A stretch of DNA of 64,000 bases from assembly GCF_937616625.2 (NCBI RefSeq), contig NC_065571.1:1924501-1988500 (forward strand), in the 5' to 3' direction. The first letter of the stretch is position 1; each line of letters starts with the position of its first letter. The translations under genes and the position numbers were made by a program. The notes beneath the pieces were generated by a model. It was given only the letters and a program-made list of their open reading frames with translations, made no database searches and was not told where the DNA came from. Origin of the DNA: Mercurialis annua (taxonomy: Eukaryota; Streptophyta; Magnoliopsida; Malpighiales; Euphorbiaceae). Shown in pieces: positions 24,300 to 36,430 of the stretch.

Positions 24300-24691
24300 G
24301 GCTTAATTATTTAAAAAATCCCACCTTGAAATATTTTTTCGTTTATACCCTGACCTAGGAAAAAATTCATTTGTACCCTTTTTTTGATTTTTCGTTTTCA
24401 ACTATACCCCAAAATTTTATTTTTTGACAATTTAATTAATTAAAGGATGAAAACATTAAAAATAATTAAATAGAAGGGTTATATCATCTTTTTTCTATTT
24501 GAAAAAATACAAATAAGTTAAAAAATGAAGGATTATTTTAAGTTTTTTTCTAAATAAAAAAGTTCAATTTAGTGCTTTAAGGTAGAATTGAAAATGAAAA
24601 ATCAAAAAAAAAGGTACAAATGAACTTTTTCCTAGATCATGGTATAAACAAAAAAATATTACAAGGTGGGGTTTTTTTAAATAATTAGACC
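24300..24691. mobile_element. MULE-type MITE, GGCTTAATT family, copy 1
   Basis: A 392-base palindromic element. The left end GGCTTAATTATTT and the right end AAATAATTAGACC are inverted, followed inward by AAAATCCCACCTTG and CAAGGTGGGGTTTT, then TATACCCTGACC facing GATCATGGTATA. The flanks TTCATAAAC and TTCATAAAA form a 9-base target duplication with one mismatch. The longer copy at 48590-49220 is the same family. Confidence 0.8.
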
Positions 24692-24877
24692 TTCATAAAA
24701 ATAAAATTCTTACAATTTCACATTCTCAGTTTTAAAGTCTCTCACTAAGACAAAACACACCCAGAAAATAGCTCACTAAGACAAGACAACCCACCTAAAC
24801 CAAACCGACAAAACATAAATACAAGCACCAAACACATTCACCAAAACAAAATCACCCACTTCCAAGCAACACATACA

Positions 24878-27287
24878 ATGCAACTCCCACAACCACCGCT
24901 CCCGACCACCACCGCCGCCGCCGGAAACTCCCCAACCACCACCTCTAAAGACCACACGAAAACCACCATTGCAGTCATCCTAACCACTTCTCTTTTCTCA
25001 CTCCTCTTCATTTTCTCACTCTCCCCCTCCACTTCCCTCCACACCTCCTCCGGCCACACCCGACCCGACCCTTTTCTTTTCCCCACCCGCCAACCCACTT
25101 TCACCAAACTCCCGTCTGATCTCCCCGTCTCCCCCCCTTCAATCGCCTACTTAATCTCCGGGTCGAAATCGGACTCGGATCGGATACTCAGGCTCCTTCA
25201 TGCTACTTACCATCCCAAAAATCATTATCTTTTACACTTGGACCGTTTTGCCCCTCAATCGGAGCGTGACAAATTGGCTATTAACGTACAGTCTGTGCCC
25301 GTATTTAAAGCTGCATTGAACGTTAATGTGATCGGAAAAGCTGACTTTGCTTACCCAAGAGGGTCATCTCCGATTTCAGCTACTTTACACGGTGCTGCAA
25401 TTTTGTTGAGATTGTCTAAGAATTGGGATTGGTTTGTTAATTTGAATGCTGGTGATTACCCACTTGTTACTCAAGATGGTAATGATAAATTTGTGTGCTT
25501 TTTTTTATTTTTGAATTTTGAGTGTTAATTTTTGTGGGTTTGGTTTATCTAATGTTAAAGTTATGATCTTGGATTGTTGGTGTTTTGCAGATTTGCTTCA
25601 CATTTTCTCGTATTTGCCGAGGGACTTCAATTTTGTTAACCATACGAGTTACATTGGCTGGAGAGAGTATGTTTTTGGATTTGAAGTGTTGATAATGTGA
25701 TTGGCTTTATGTTAGGATTTGTTGAGTTATGTTATGTGTGCATTGGTTTTGTTACAGGGCTAAAAGATTAAAGCCGATAATTGTTGATCCGGGGCTCTAT
25801 CTTTCGGAGAGAAGTGATATGTTTTATGCTACGCAAAAGCGGGAATTACCGAATGCATTCAGAATATTTTCAGGTGTGTTTTCTTCACAATTTAAAGTAG
25901 ACATTTAGTTAATTACTTCCGAACTAGTTGAAACGCAAGTCGATATAGTGCATTTTGAGTTAGACTAAGAATTAGTTCAATTTGCGTAGGGATGCTATAC
26001 TAGTTCTTATGATTAGTTCAGGATTCAGGAAATGTCAAGCAGTTACATTTCTGGTCTTTGTTGGGTTATGTGATTATATTTATTGAACGAGGTACCAGTT
26101 TCAACTAGCGAGTGATGGAGGAATAAGGTTGTAGGTAGAATTTATGGCCATCGGCCAGAAATTATCATTACAGTTGAGCAATCATCCAGCATCAGGCTTC
26201 ATGAATTAGGTAGGGCACTGGACCAAGCAAGAAGCGGAAGCAATTTTGTTAGTATATCTTCTGTGGTGATAAGATTACCATGCAGTAATATTCTAGGGCA
26301 GGGAGATACTTGAGTGGATATTTAAAGAACGGATGAGCTTTTAATTATAAATTAACGCAATTAGTTCATCTTGGCAAGGGTAGTGAAAGTGGATAAAAAA
26401 CTTGGATTTCTTTTTTAAGTTGGTTCATGTACTCAGTTTTATGGGCCCGTGTGTTTTTCAGTGACATTATTTCTCTCTGTGTTGACACTACTAAAGAATT
26501 GATTTGGTTGCCATTTAAAATGAGTCATGTTGGGAAATGCTATTCCCTATCTAAGTTCATAACTTCACTATTCTGCTCTTATTAGGTTCACTACATGTTT
26601 AACAGACTTTTCGAATCTTCGTGTGTGAAATATGTTCCTGCTTGATATGAAATTTGAAGGTTCTTTTTCACTTGTGGTTTTTTGGTAGTGGGACTTAGTC
26701 CGATAAATTGACAAGCTAACATGAGATCCGATAAATTGACAAGCTAAAATGAGAGTGATCTTTTCAATGCAGGTTCTTCTTTTTCCATTTTAAGTCGTAA
26801 TTTAATAGATCACTGCATCCTGGGCACAGACAATTTTCCAAGGATTCTAATGATGTATTTTTCAAATACACCTTCAGCTCTCACCAACTACTTCCCTTCC
26901 ATTATATGTAATTCCCGTCAGTTTAACAGGACTGTTGTAAACCATAACTTACAATATGCAGCTTTCGAGAAACCCTCTAAGCAAGAGCCTCGCATGCTCA
27001 ATTCTAGCGAATTTGATGCTATGATTATGAGTGGAGCTGCCTTTGCCACGCAGTTTAGACTCAATGATCCAGTGCTTGATCGCATTGACCAGGAACTTTT
27101 GGGACGGAGTCCTGAACAAGTCGTGCCAGGTGGGTGGTGCTTGGGTGAACCTGGGAACTCGACATGTTCAGTTTGGGGTGATGCTGATGTTCTAAGACCT
27201 GGTCCAGGAGCAGCAAGGCTTGAAAAACGAATTGTTGAAATGCTGTCTAGGAGTGTACTTCGGTCGCGGCAATGTATAGTTGAGTGA
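24878..27287 (+). CDS. GT14 family glycosyltransferase (GlcAT14-like, core-2/I-branching type)
   Basis: Golgi type II membrane glycosyltransferase of CAZy family GT14; plant members such as GLCAT14A add beta-1,6-linked glucuronic acid to the galactan side chains of arabinogalactan proteins. Four exons: 24878-25478, 25591-25666, 25758-25873, 26773-27287, giving 435 residues. A Pro/Thr-rich cytoplasmic tail is followed by one membrane anchor (about 30-49) and a catalytic domain starting IAYLISGSKSDSDRILRLLH. Family blocks are NHYLLHLDRFAP, NWDWFVNLNAGDYPLVTQD, LPRDFNFVNHTSYIGW, IVDPGLYLSERSDMFYATQ, LPNAFRIFSGSSFSILSR, MMYFSNTPSALTNYFPSIIC and PGGWCLGEPGN. Length is normal. Exon 1 is much richer in C than its surroundings. 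The donor is probably UDP-GlcA, as in the characterised plant proteins. Confidence 0.93.
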
Positions 27288-27685
27288 ACTGCTAAAAGCA
27301 GAGAGCAAGAGCAGAAAGGTAGAGTCCAGCTCTTTGTTGTTCAAGAATTTTGTAAGAAATTAATTCAATCTGATATAATTTTAGCAATAGATAAATCATA
27401 GCTCAGTCAGAGATGAGACTTGAAATTGTTGTAAAGTGAAATCACAGAGCTGACCAAATGTTTAGTCGCAATAGATATGTTATTGATGAACAAGCATTCT
27501 TGCATTAATTCAATGGAAGTTTCAGTTTTGCCGTTGTGTTGCCGCCTTTATAGATGAACGAATATCATTGAAATTATTAATAGTATTTGATATTTCAGAT
27601 ATTCTAAAAAAATTCATTACAATGTCCATATTTAACAAAAACTGAAGCAAATTGGCACTGAAGGGTAGCAATGGAACCCATTGCT
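27288..27685. other. Convergent 3' intergenic region
   Basis: Only about 400 bases separate the stop codons of the GT14 and NifU-like genes. These are 3' UTRs meeting tail to tail; I see no further feature. Confidence 0.5.
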
Positions 27686-28640
27686 TCAAAAGTTTTCAGG
27701 ACTGTCATCCAGTTGTTTCTCATCTTCTATCTCTACCTCCACAATTTCCTGACAGGGAATAAAGAATTGAATCGAATAAACAATTGGTGTATTTTTAGTT
27801 TCCTATTACCTAAGTAGCACGGATACTTTCTATTGGAAATTTGGTGTTTCTGATAGGAAACTTCTAAAATAACAATGTTTCATCGTATCTGTGTTTAAAT
27901 ATCTCATGTTCCTGTATCCGTGCTACCAAGCATATTTCCTCAATTATAACCTCTTTATTCTGCTATAGTTTCTAAATTTTAATTCGCAGCTATAGTGAAA
28001 CAGAGATGAAAGTTGAGGGACCGTAAATGAAATTTACTCCGATCAGAGTAAAAACAGTAAGCTTACAGGAATTCTTTGCTTCAAATAATTTCCAAGTCTG
28101 GCAAGAACAAGAGAACGTTCATGCCAAAACCGACCTTTAAGACTGATCTTCACGAACGGTCCATCGAGTTCAGCAAGTTCAGCTTGTCCTAATACACTCA
28201 ACTCCATTACCACAGTTCAATAACATTACATCATTACATGAATCAAACTCCTTAATGTACCTTAAAAGTCACCTGTTATGTTAATTGAAGTATCAAAAAG
28301 CTGTCCGAACTGCAAAAAACACTCACCATTATCAGAATTCTAAACAAGAACTCGTAATCAATGGAAAACAGAATCTTGCCTCGGTTCTGGCATCAGCTAA
28401 GACTTGTCTGACATTATCTTCAGTTAAATCAAGCGGCGGTCGCGACACTCCGCCTCCTCTTCCTCCGGCTGCAGCTGCCGTTACTGTTAGTGATGGTGGT
28501 TTTGCACGAGCGGCTATATTTAGTCTCAGAACTGGCAGTATTTTCAGTTTTAGTGATGGCCTTCTTACTGAAGGGACTGGTAATGATTTTCTTGATATAT
28601 AGTAATGGTGGCTATGGAGTAATCTCAATTCTCTTGACAT
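27686..28640 (-). CDS. Small plastid-type protein with a Cys-less NifU C-terminal-like domain
   Basis: Four exons on the minus strand: 28380-28640, 28273-28309, 28067-28188, 27686-27748, for 160 residues. Intron 1 (70 bases) needs a GC donor, GAG|GCAAGA; the other introns are GT-AG and all phases agree. The first ~60 residues are basic, rich in Ser, Arg and Pro and poor in acidic residues, like a chloroplast transit peptide. The rest reads LTEDNVRQVLADARTEFGQL, GQAELAELDGPFVKISLKG, RFWHERSLVLARLGNYLKQ and RIPEIVEVEIEDEKQLDD. This follows the layout of a NifU C-terminal domain (helix, two strands, helix ending in IPEI.EVE), but the Cys-x-x-Cys iron-sulfur site is replaced by RFWHERS. The second domain of chloroplast NFU2-type proteins is also Cys-less. 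The family resemblance is by eye. The protein is clearly real, judged by phase and conservation-like texture, but its function is unknown. Confidence 0.8.
27814..27926. mobile_element. Small MITE with GTAGCACGGATAC inverted termini
   Basis: A perfect 13-base inverted repeat, GTAGCACGGATAC at 27814-27826 and GTATCCGTGCTAC at 27914-27926, bounds 87 AT-rich bases inside intron 3 of the NifU-like gene. A related element with AGGTAGTACGAACAC ends lies at 40107-40263. No target duplication is obvious. Confidence 0.6.
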
Positions 28641-30630
28641 TTTAACTGAGTTCTGAGGCTTCTCTTGCTCCCCTGCAATTTTCTTTTTTAAATAGGGACT
28701 TGAGGATTATTGATGTGGCAATATTTGGACCACTCAAAGTAGATAGATTGTTCTGTTTCTGCAGTTGAATTTTAGCTTTCAATTACTCAAGAATTCAAGA
28801 AACTTTGTTAGAGATGAATATTATTTTAGAAGGATTTTTAATATCATACCGAACCGTACCGAACCGAAGTACCGAACTTATACCCAAAGAACCGAAATTA
28901 TATATATATATATATATATATTATTCTAATTTTCATTTGATTATTATATTTGTATTAACTTTGAATTACTAAAAATTAAAATTGTTTTATAAAATTAAAT
29001 AATATATATTAAAAATATTAGTCTATATATATAAAAAAAATTATTAATTTATATAAAAACACAATACTTATATATTTCAATGAAATTTATATGAATTTAT
29101 CAAATATTTAATAATTATTAAAAATATTTTTTACAAATTAATATGAACAACACATATTCATTATTTTCTATCATTTACCAAATTACATAGTTTTAACAAA
29201 AACGATATAATTTTAGACTTGAGAATATTTAAAAGTACCCTTATCAAATAATCAAAAAATTAATATTAAATCGAACGATAATATACATATTGTGCCTTTT
29301 TATTTTATTGATGATTATTTACTTGTGATAGTTGAAAATATAAAAAAAAATGAATGAATGAGTAGCTAATTAATTTTAAAAGTCAAAATAATATATTATA
29401 ATATAGTAGAGATCACATTTTAAATAAAATAATATCCGTGTTTTTAGTGATATCCGTACCGAACCGTACCGAACCATTAGGACCGAATCCCCGTACCGAA
29501 CCGTACCGAAAAATAAAATCTCCGAACCGAACCGATTATTGGTACGGATCCGGATATCCAATTTTTGATATCCCCGACTTTTGGTTTGGTTCCGGAGATT
29601 TGTCAATCCCCGGACTCCCCCGAACCGTGCTCACCCCTACTTTTTAGTGTTAATTGCAAAATGCTCAACATTTAGCGTTTTAATCGCGACTTTTAAATTT
29701 TGACAAATTAATCGCTACCTCTGTAATTTAATGTATAAAATCAATCAGCGGTAATATTATGTAGCAAAAAATCGTCGTCTTAGAAGTATACGGTGTGTCA
29801 CATCAGCATAATTTCACCATTGACTTGTTTTATGCATCAGATTGCAAAAATTATAAACATTGATTGATTTGGCAAAACTTAAAACTTTTTTTTTTTTGAT
29901 GAATGTAAAGTATATTAAAACCACAAGCAGTGGCTAAAAAGAACCTAAAACTCAAGAGCTTACGCACAATTAAGGCTACGGCTCAAGAGATTAAGGAATA
30001 TAAAATCATCTCGTGATAATACAATCCGGACTCCTAAAAACTTAAAACTTGCAATGTTCAATTAACTTCTTTTTAATGAGTGTAAAGTCTCATATTCCAT
30101 TCCGGTGTCGGATCTCCTGGTATTCTTCTGACGTCGCTCTACTCTTTCAGGACAGACACGGATCAACTCAACTCAATAGATGATATTCAGTGATTAATCA
30201 TCAATTACATACTTAAAGTTGAAATGGAAAATGAGAAATCATTCTTCAGCAAAATTGTGGATTGGCATGAAAAGCCGTCTTAAATGAAGCATTTCTTATT
30301 CAATGTTTGCTAAAAATATAAAGATCAACATATTTCCCAATTTTTTACATTTTACAAGTAGAAAAATATTGACAACAGCAGCGCCTTATTCTCGAAACTG
30401 GTTTCTACTCGGCCTGAAAATTTTATCACATACAACACAATTCTCTTGATATCTAAAGTTCTCTAATGAATAATATTTCACATTGCTTATAGTACAACAT
30501 AATTTCCAACAATCCTAAGTTAAAAATGATTTGTTTTCTTAACCTTTTGTATGGGATGCTTCTGTTGGACAATCCCATGGCGTAATCTCAGCCAGACCAA
30601 AACTGCCTCTCTAAACTTCCCATGGATGGA
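28641..30630. other. Repeat-rich intergenic region
   Basis: Two kilobases between the NifU-like gene promoter and the 3' end of the GDT1-like gene. It contains the CCGAACCGTACC-rich element at about 28840-29640, a (TA)n run at 28899-28922, and AT-rich filler up to the GDT1 3' UTR. I recognise no gene. Confidence 0.6.
28840..29640. mobile_element. Probable hAT-like element with CCGAACCGTACCGAA subterminal repeats
   Basis: The words CCGTACCGAACCG and ACCGAACCG cluster near 28850-28895 and again at 29455-29535, separated by ~550 AT-rich bases. The right border reads CGTGCTCACCCCTA; its complement TAGGGGTGAGCACG resembles termini of plant hAT-type non-autonomous elements. The left end is not sharply defined, so the boundary and the class are uncertain. 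Confidence 0.45.
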
Positions 30631-33600
30631 TCAGAAAACTCCAAAAAATGTGGCAACAGCAAACACAAGAAACAGCACTCCACCCAAGTAGCCAACCTGA
30701 TTCAAAGATAGCGTGATTTGTGTCGAAGACGGAACATAAGCTTTGAGAAATTACTAAAATAAAATGAAATGGTGCTTACCAGTTTTTCAGAAATGTAGTT
30801 GGCAAGAAAAGCTCCTCCTAGAATTGCAATAATTGTCGCCATTAGGTGGCCAGCTATGGCTCCAGTTGCCACGCCCCATGGAGACTGTAGAAAATGTAAG
30901 GAAAGGATATTGTAGTTTGCTAACTTTTGTACCACTCAAATTACTATACTAGATATGATTGAAGTAACAATATTATGAAGCCTAACCTGTGCGGCACCAA
31001 GAGCAATTGTTGCGAGCATTGAGCGGTCTCCCCATTCCTGTAAGCGATTACAAAAAAATGTCAAATTAGAACATGAATATAACATGTAAAACAGATTAGT
31101 ATTAGTTATTCCATGTTCAAATTGCACTGTGGGGGAATGATTCTGATTAGCCATTAAAATTGGTAGGTCTGTTGAATTTAGTAACTGATAGAAAAACAAA
31201 AGGAAAAAAATAACAAGAAACTGAACTTACAGCAAAGAATACAAGACTGAATGACTTCCATACAATCTCAAATGGATTTGTGAGCTTTTTTGAGGCCTGA
31301 AAACATTAAGAAATCATTGGTTATTAAGAAGGTTTAGACAATATAGACAAACAAGAATAATAGCACAAAGTTTAATCTGCCATGATTATCACATGTAAAA
31401 CAAGGCCTTTACCTTTACGGCTTTACGGCTCCTGAGTTATACACTAATGATTACCTTTTCTTTCACAAGTTCCTCAGCTTCAGCATATTCATCAAGTTCA
31501 GGACTGCTCTTGTCCCCACTTTTTACTTCATCTGATGGAAGATCCCATGCATCTTTAATTGATTTAAGCCCAAAAAACATCAGAAGAGTTACTGCTGCAT
31601 ATTCTCCAATTGGCAGGGCTGACCACACACATTTGTTGTTAAAGAATCAGTATGAAGAACTATAGTAAGTCTTAATAATTACAACATTTTATTAGTCTCC
31701 ATGCATTCTAGTTAGGGAAATCATGGCAGTAGAAGTACATTCAAAACTAGACAGAGACCGTCATTTCTATCTTAGACTAAGAAATCCATTCTTTTTCCTT
31801 ATCAAAAACAAAGGGAGAAAAAAAAAATAGAAATGCCATGCTTTTTGTTCTTTGATTGTAAATATACCTGCTGTTTCACTTTTCAGCAAGGTATCCGAAT
31901 ATTTTTACTATGACAAAGATATTCAAAAACTCTAGAGAAAATAAAATGTGAATTCAAGCGAGTCAGATAAACAGACCACCTAGAAGAAAAAAGCATGTTG
32001 TTTCACTGAATTACTACAAATCATACTAGCAACCATTGTCATGTAGAGATTTGCTAGCAAGTAGAGTTTACTTGTTTGGAACTGAGCTGGAACTGAGTGA
32101 AAGATCCGTCCGATTATAACTGACAAGATTGTCATAAGTGAAAGAGCACCCATTGATCCCAGCAGAACCTTGACAAAGATTTAACACGTGCCAAAAAATA
32201 TTAGCCCCTAAACTATCAACATAATCACTTAAAAACAAGTCTTTTTAAGTAAAATCAAAAAGGAAAATGGTGCAGCAAATTAAATAGATAGAAGTAGAAT
32301 GACAGAGAGAGTTTAAAAGAGAACATACCAGTCCTTTCTTATATTGCATGGCCAAAAGTGCAGCAATGAAAAATGTCTGTGGTCAGTACATGAAAAACTT
32401 AACTTCAGGATCTAGAAATGATGCGGATTAAAAGAGCTCTGAATCTCTGATACTATCTTTTGGTGATTGTGTTATTAACAAATACCAATCAGATGCCAAT
32501 CAAATACATTTGCAAGTAAAATATATGTTTACATCAGAGAGAGAAACGCACCCATCCTACACTATAATCCAGACGATGCTAACCGTATTATGCGTCAACT
32601 ATGGTTTTTCATTGTTCATTATGAAAATAATTGCATATAGAACCTATTTACTTCCACCAATAATCCAAATAAATGTCCTTTTATCTCCGAGCAACTAGTT
32701 CAGATAGTTGAGCCAAAACTAAAAGCCTTGTATAGTTTTCATTTTCTTCTCTTGCAATATCTTTTAGGTAGAGGCAAGAAACAGAATTTTGCAATACTAA
32801 GGCCTAAAAGTTACATTATTTAAAACTCCATTAAACAGACATGGAAGAAATAATAATCTGAACTGAATTTAAAGTGCGTTGTGAAACAAAATTAAACACA
32901 AATGCCAATCAAAAGGTTATTCATAAATCTACCAAATAGAAGCTGGTTACCTTGTCCCCAATTTCAGAAACAAATATTAGTGTGAAAGCAGCAGTTAATC
33001 CTGACTTTGAAATAGCAGCTAAGATCGACGAAGGACCACCTTTAACAAAGGCAATCGCCGAGAAGACTAGAGCACATCCCAACAACACAATAGCTATAGA
33101 CAGAGGATAAGGAATTTTGCTTGGAGGTTTCACACTGAAAATCATGAAACCAAATATAAATGAGACAGGCCAATAAAGATGGCCAAACCAAACAATCAAA
33201 ATCTAAAGCTTAAACAGAATAATCAAACAATCTGAAGAATCTTAAACAGAGATTGTTTAAGCATTATTGGACCGTAAAACAAGTTCACATGCAGTTTGTT
33301 ATACACGAAAAAACTAATACTATTAGATAATCCGAAAAGTAATATATCATGCAAAAGGATGGCCAGCTTCACTTTCTCAATAGTCAATTTTACAGATTAA
33401 ATTATGTACTTATGCATTTTTCTTCCATTTAAACATGGTTTTATGTACAATTATATATCAAAGATGATCATTTTCCAATAATAACTCACATTTCTGATGA
33501 GTTGTCACTCGACGGACTATCGACAGAACTTTTCCGATCGCCATGCTCCTCTCCACCTTCGTATCCCCCCGATCCGATACTAACATTAGATGCATGCGGT

Positions 33601-34073
33601 CTAAGTGTACCAAAATCATAATTCAACCTCTCTCTATATCTCACTGAAAAAACACAATTAAAACATGTTATCACCTTATTTAAAGACTAGAAATAACACA
33701 TTCAATCATTGCCATAGCTGATAAGAATATAGTCACCAAATATTTTTACTATCACCAATGAGTTATAGCTTATAAGCGCTAGACAATACCCAAATATAAA
33801 AAAATAAAAAGATTTTTTACTATTATGAGCTATAACGAGCGCTGGGCAGGGCAGCGTTAGGTAGTTGGATTCCTCCCACAAGCGCTCCGCTCTCCGATTA
33901 TAAAAAAAAAGTAAATATATTTTTACTACCAAATTGCTACAGAACTTACAAGAAGGCGATATGGGTATTCTTGAAATGGAAGCAAAACACGGCAATGAGT
34001 TTCCTAAACCCAATACGGGAGGATACTTTGCTCTTGAAATTAATGGTGTTCTCTGAAGACTCAGCCCCTGCAT
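30631..34073 (-). CDS. GDT1-like (UPF0016) chloroplast membrane ion transporter, CMT1/PAM71-homolog type
   Basis: Member of the UPF0016/GDT1 family of Mn2+/Ca2+ transporters; the closest pattern is the chloroplast envelope protein CMT1 (PAM71-HL, BICAT2), which supplies Mn to the stroma. Ten exons, all in phase: 33950-34073, 33490-33643, 32951-33134, 32329-32376, 32072-32168, 31455-31618, 31231-31296, 30987-31037, 30780-30884, 30631-30696, giving 352 residues. An N-terminal transit-like region (about 1-90) is followed by two repeats of three helices. Each repeat has the family signature: VSEIGDKTFFIAALLAMQYK in the first and EWGDRSMLATIALGAAQ in the second. The linker KSIKDAWDLPSDEVKSG to EEAEELVKEK is acidic, as in CMT1. 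The protein ends GYLGGVLFLVF...FFGVF. The start at 34073 is the first in-frame ATG. A short ATG-bearing stretch with a donor near 34214-34249 could be a 5' UTR exon but does not splice in frame. Confidence 0.93.
33826..33912 (+). mobile_element. SINE fragment in GDT1-like intron 1 region
   Basis: The segment from GAGCTATAACGAGCGCTGG to GGATTCCTCCCACAAGCGC, ending in ATTATAAAAAAAAA, matches the 3' half and A-rich tail of the SINE family seen at 41880-41985. A second head fragment (GAGTTATAGCTTATAAGCGC) lies at about 33759. It sits outside the coding exons between 33644 and 33949. Confidence 0.55.
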
Positions 34074-35133
34074 ACTTATTATTATTACAAAAAACTGGGT
34101 TCACCGGCTCATTTTCAGGTGGATTTTGATCTTGGGATTTAAATTGGGGAAAATTTATAGTTTTATCAAGTGAAGTGAAATTGAATAGCTACTGTCTGAA
34201 AGCTGTGAGCTTACGGAGCATTTTCAACGGAGGAGTTGCTGGCTGCCATGTGTTATTGAGATAAAGTGAAGCGGATAACTGTATACGATGTCGTTTCGTT
34301 TTGCTCTTATGGAGGTGGCTTCGAGAGCCTTAGCCCATAAGGCCAGTCCAAAGCATACGAATCCTTGCTGAGGCTTAGGATATTTGGCCCATTAAACCAC
34401 AAGGTGTGATTATTTTTGTTGATAAAAAGGCAAATTGAAAAGATATGAAGGGTCCCTCAAAAAAAAAAAAATGAAGGGCAAATTTGAGTTTTTTTTTATT
34501 CTAATTTGAACGAACGGATAAACTGAAAATTAAAAAATACGTTGAATTTGACAATTTTGAAAATTTTAACATAAATAAAAAAAAGTCAAAAATATTATTT
34601 TTTTAAATGATGGATGACCGACACTGTAAAAATATGCTAAAATTGATGATTTAATTCATTGTGAATAGTAAAAAAAACGTATGATTGATGATCGACCACT
34701 CTTATATATGTCAAGCATACAATATATTAAATAATAAAATCTTGTTTTAGATACCAAAAGAATTATATGTAGGTAAAAGAACAATTTGGTTATATTCTTT
34801 CTAATTTTTACAAGAAAATCATTTAAAGTGTTTAAAATTTACACTAAAAAGGATAAAAACGACAGTAGATGTTAATTAAATACTAATTAAATATAGTATA
34901 TTTAAATTTATTACATTAAAAACAATATATATAATTTTAACTGATTTAAAGAAAATTTCTAAGACAATAAAAATGATAGATATGGTGTACTTTTCAATTT
35001 CTGTTTTACGTAAAAAGGTGGACATCCCATGAAATGATCATCAAAATTCATTGTATCTTATTTAGTATATGGTCTACCATATAGTAGCAAATAATATTAA
35101 TTTTATCATATACTACATAGCAATAATTCTAAG

Positions 35134-35545
35134 CACGTGACTCTCACGTTCAAAAAAAGAATATGGACACACACTTCCCTCAATACTAAACTATAATACA
35201 CCTCACCCACTCACTAACGTGCTGCCACTGGACCCCACACTCAAACTGCACATGCAAATGGGCCCACCCTAAGGCCCAATCACGACAAACTTGATATTTA
35301 TGATTATTCTTTAATTAGATCATTACTTAATTTTTCTTTTTACTTAATTACAAAGATTTCAAAGCCGGTAGTTGGTGGTGGTGCTAAGCTATCACATGAT
35401 CACCGCCGCCACGTGCGGTGTCGGCGAGGTCAAAGATTTTATTTATTCACTAATTTAATTCCTACGTGGCAAAATCTTATTGGTTGGGTGACGTGGGAGT
35501 TGGAGCTTATTGGGAGGAACGAACTCATAGCGTAATCGGTCCGCC
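35134..35545. promoter_or_regulatory. Motif-dense promoter-like island without an adjacent gene
   Basis: Within 400 bases are CACGTG at 35134-35139 and 35410-35415, TACGTGGC at 35463, TGACGTGG at 35489, an inverted CCAAT box (ATTGG) at 35479, and GGGCCCA and GGCCCAAT in 35262-35280. Base composition is clearly richer in G+C than the flanks. These are typical plant promoter words (G-box/ABRE and GGCCCA elements), but no gene starts within a kilobase on either side. It could be a distal element of GATA or GDT1, the relic promoter of a lost gene, or an unannotated non-coding transcript start. Confidence 0.4.
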
Positions 35546-36339
35546 CCTTCCTACTAAAATGTGTGAAAATTAAATATTTTCGTTTAATTCCCATGTTACC
35601 CTTGTTTAAATGGTGTAATTACGTTTATGGTATAATCAATCACCACTACTTTCCAACTAAATTTGGGGCAATAGTAGGTTGGTGTTTAATAATAAATGGT
35701 AATAAAATGTTGTCATTTTCAATCTATGGGGAAAGATCATGCATATCTATTAACTTATTAATTGTGGGGGTTTCAAAAATAATTGAATTATTCTTCACCT
35801 TGTATTTTTTCTTATGTTACTTCTATTGTAATTTATTCAAATTTTTTACCCTATGACTACAAAAACAAGGAGAAGCGTTTTTTTTGAAAAATATCTTCTA
35901 GAAATATTTGTTGGTATAGTAGTATTTATCAATTTATAGCATCTACAAAATCTTACTCATTAAGAAAAAACCCTTGAAATAGCATATTAATCTTGAACCC
36001 TAGCAATTAATTACTCAATAATCCTTAAAATTTACCTTTTCTCATATCAAATTAAAAATAGAGACTCATACTTAAAATCATAACAATAATCATTAAATTA
36101 ATCAATAAATTTTTTACAAACAACAAACAAGTAAAGTATATATAAGGAACAATATCCATCTCCACATGTATAAGCTAAAATAATAATTATGTCATAATTC
36201 AATCTGAAAATTTATCGGCCTGATAATAAATGAAATTTTTGAGCAAAAATATGTACAATATCATTCGTACATCGTCTAATACATTTAAAAAATAAGTTAA
36301 ATTATTTAATTTCTAAAATAGTACGATCAAATTTTTTTA

Positions 36340-36430
36340 TTTTTACTATAACAAACTATAGTAAACTGCTAGATCGTGGGTTCGATTTCTCCCACAAACG
36401 CTTCCCCCTCCCTAAATTATAAAAAAAATA
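36340..36430 (+). mobile_element. SINE fragment
   Basis: CAAACTATAGTAAACTGCTAG is followed by a good polymerase III B box (GTGGGTTCGATTTCTCCCAC) and an A-rich tail (ATTATAAAAAAAATAG). It is the same family as the copies at 41880 and 54722, with the 5' head lost. Confidence 0.55.

Larger units (their letters stand above)
23417..24877. other. Divergent intergenic region between THIM and the GT14 gene
   Basis: AT-rich DNA containing two long-inverted-repeat MITEs (23957-24220 and 24300-24691). Between them and the GT14 start lies about 190 bases of probable promoter and 5' UTR, with CTCACTAAGACAA repeated at about 24739 and 24771. Confidence 0.6.

Noticed and set aside
34214..34249. Possible first coding exon of the GDT1-like gene (MAASNSSVENAP, then GTAAGC)
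   Set aside because: Splicing its 35 bases to the CAG|GGGCTGAG acceptor gives an immediate stop, so it can only be leader sequence.
35563..35856. 97-codon ORF after the promoter-like island
   Set aside because: Dominated by Phe, Tyr, Ile and Leu from AT-rich DNA, with no domain or splice signals.
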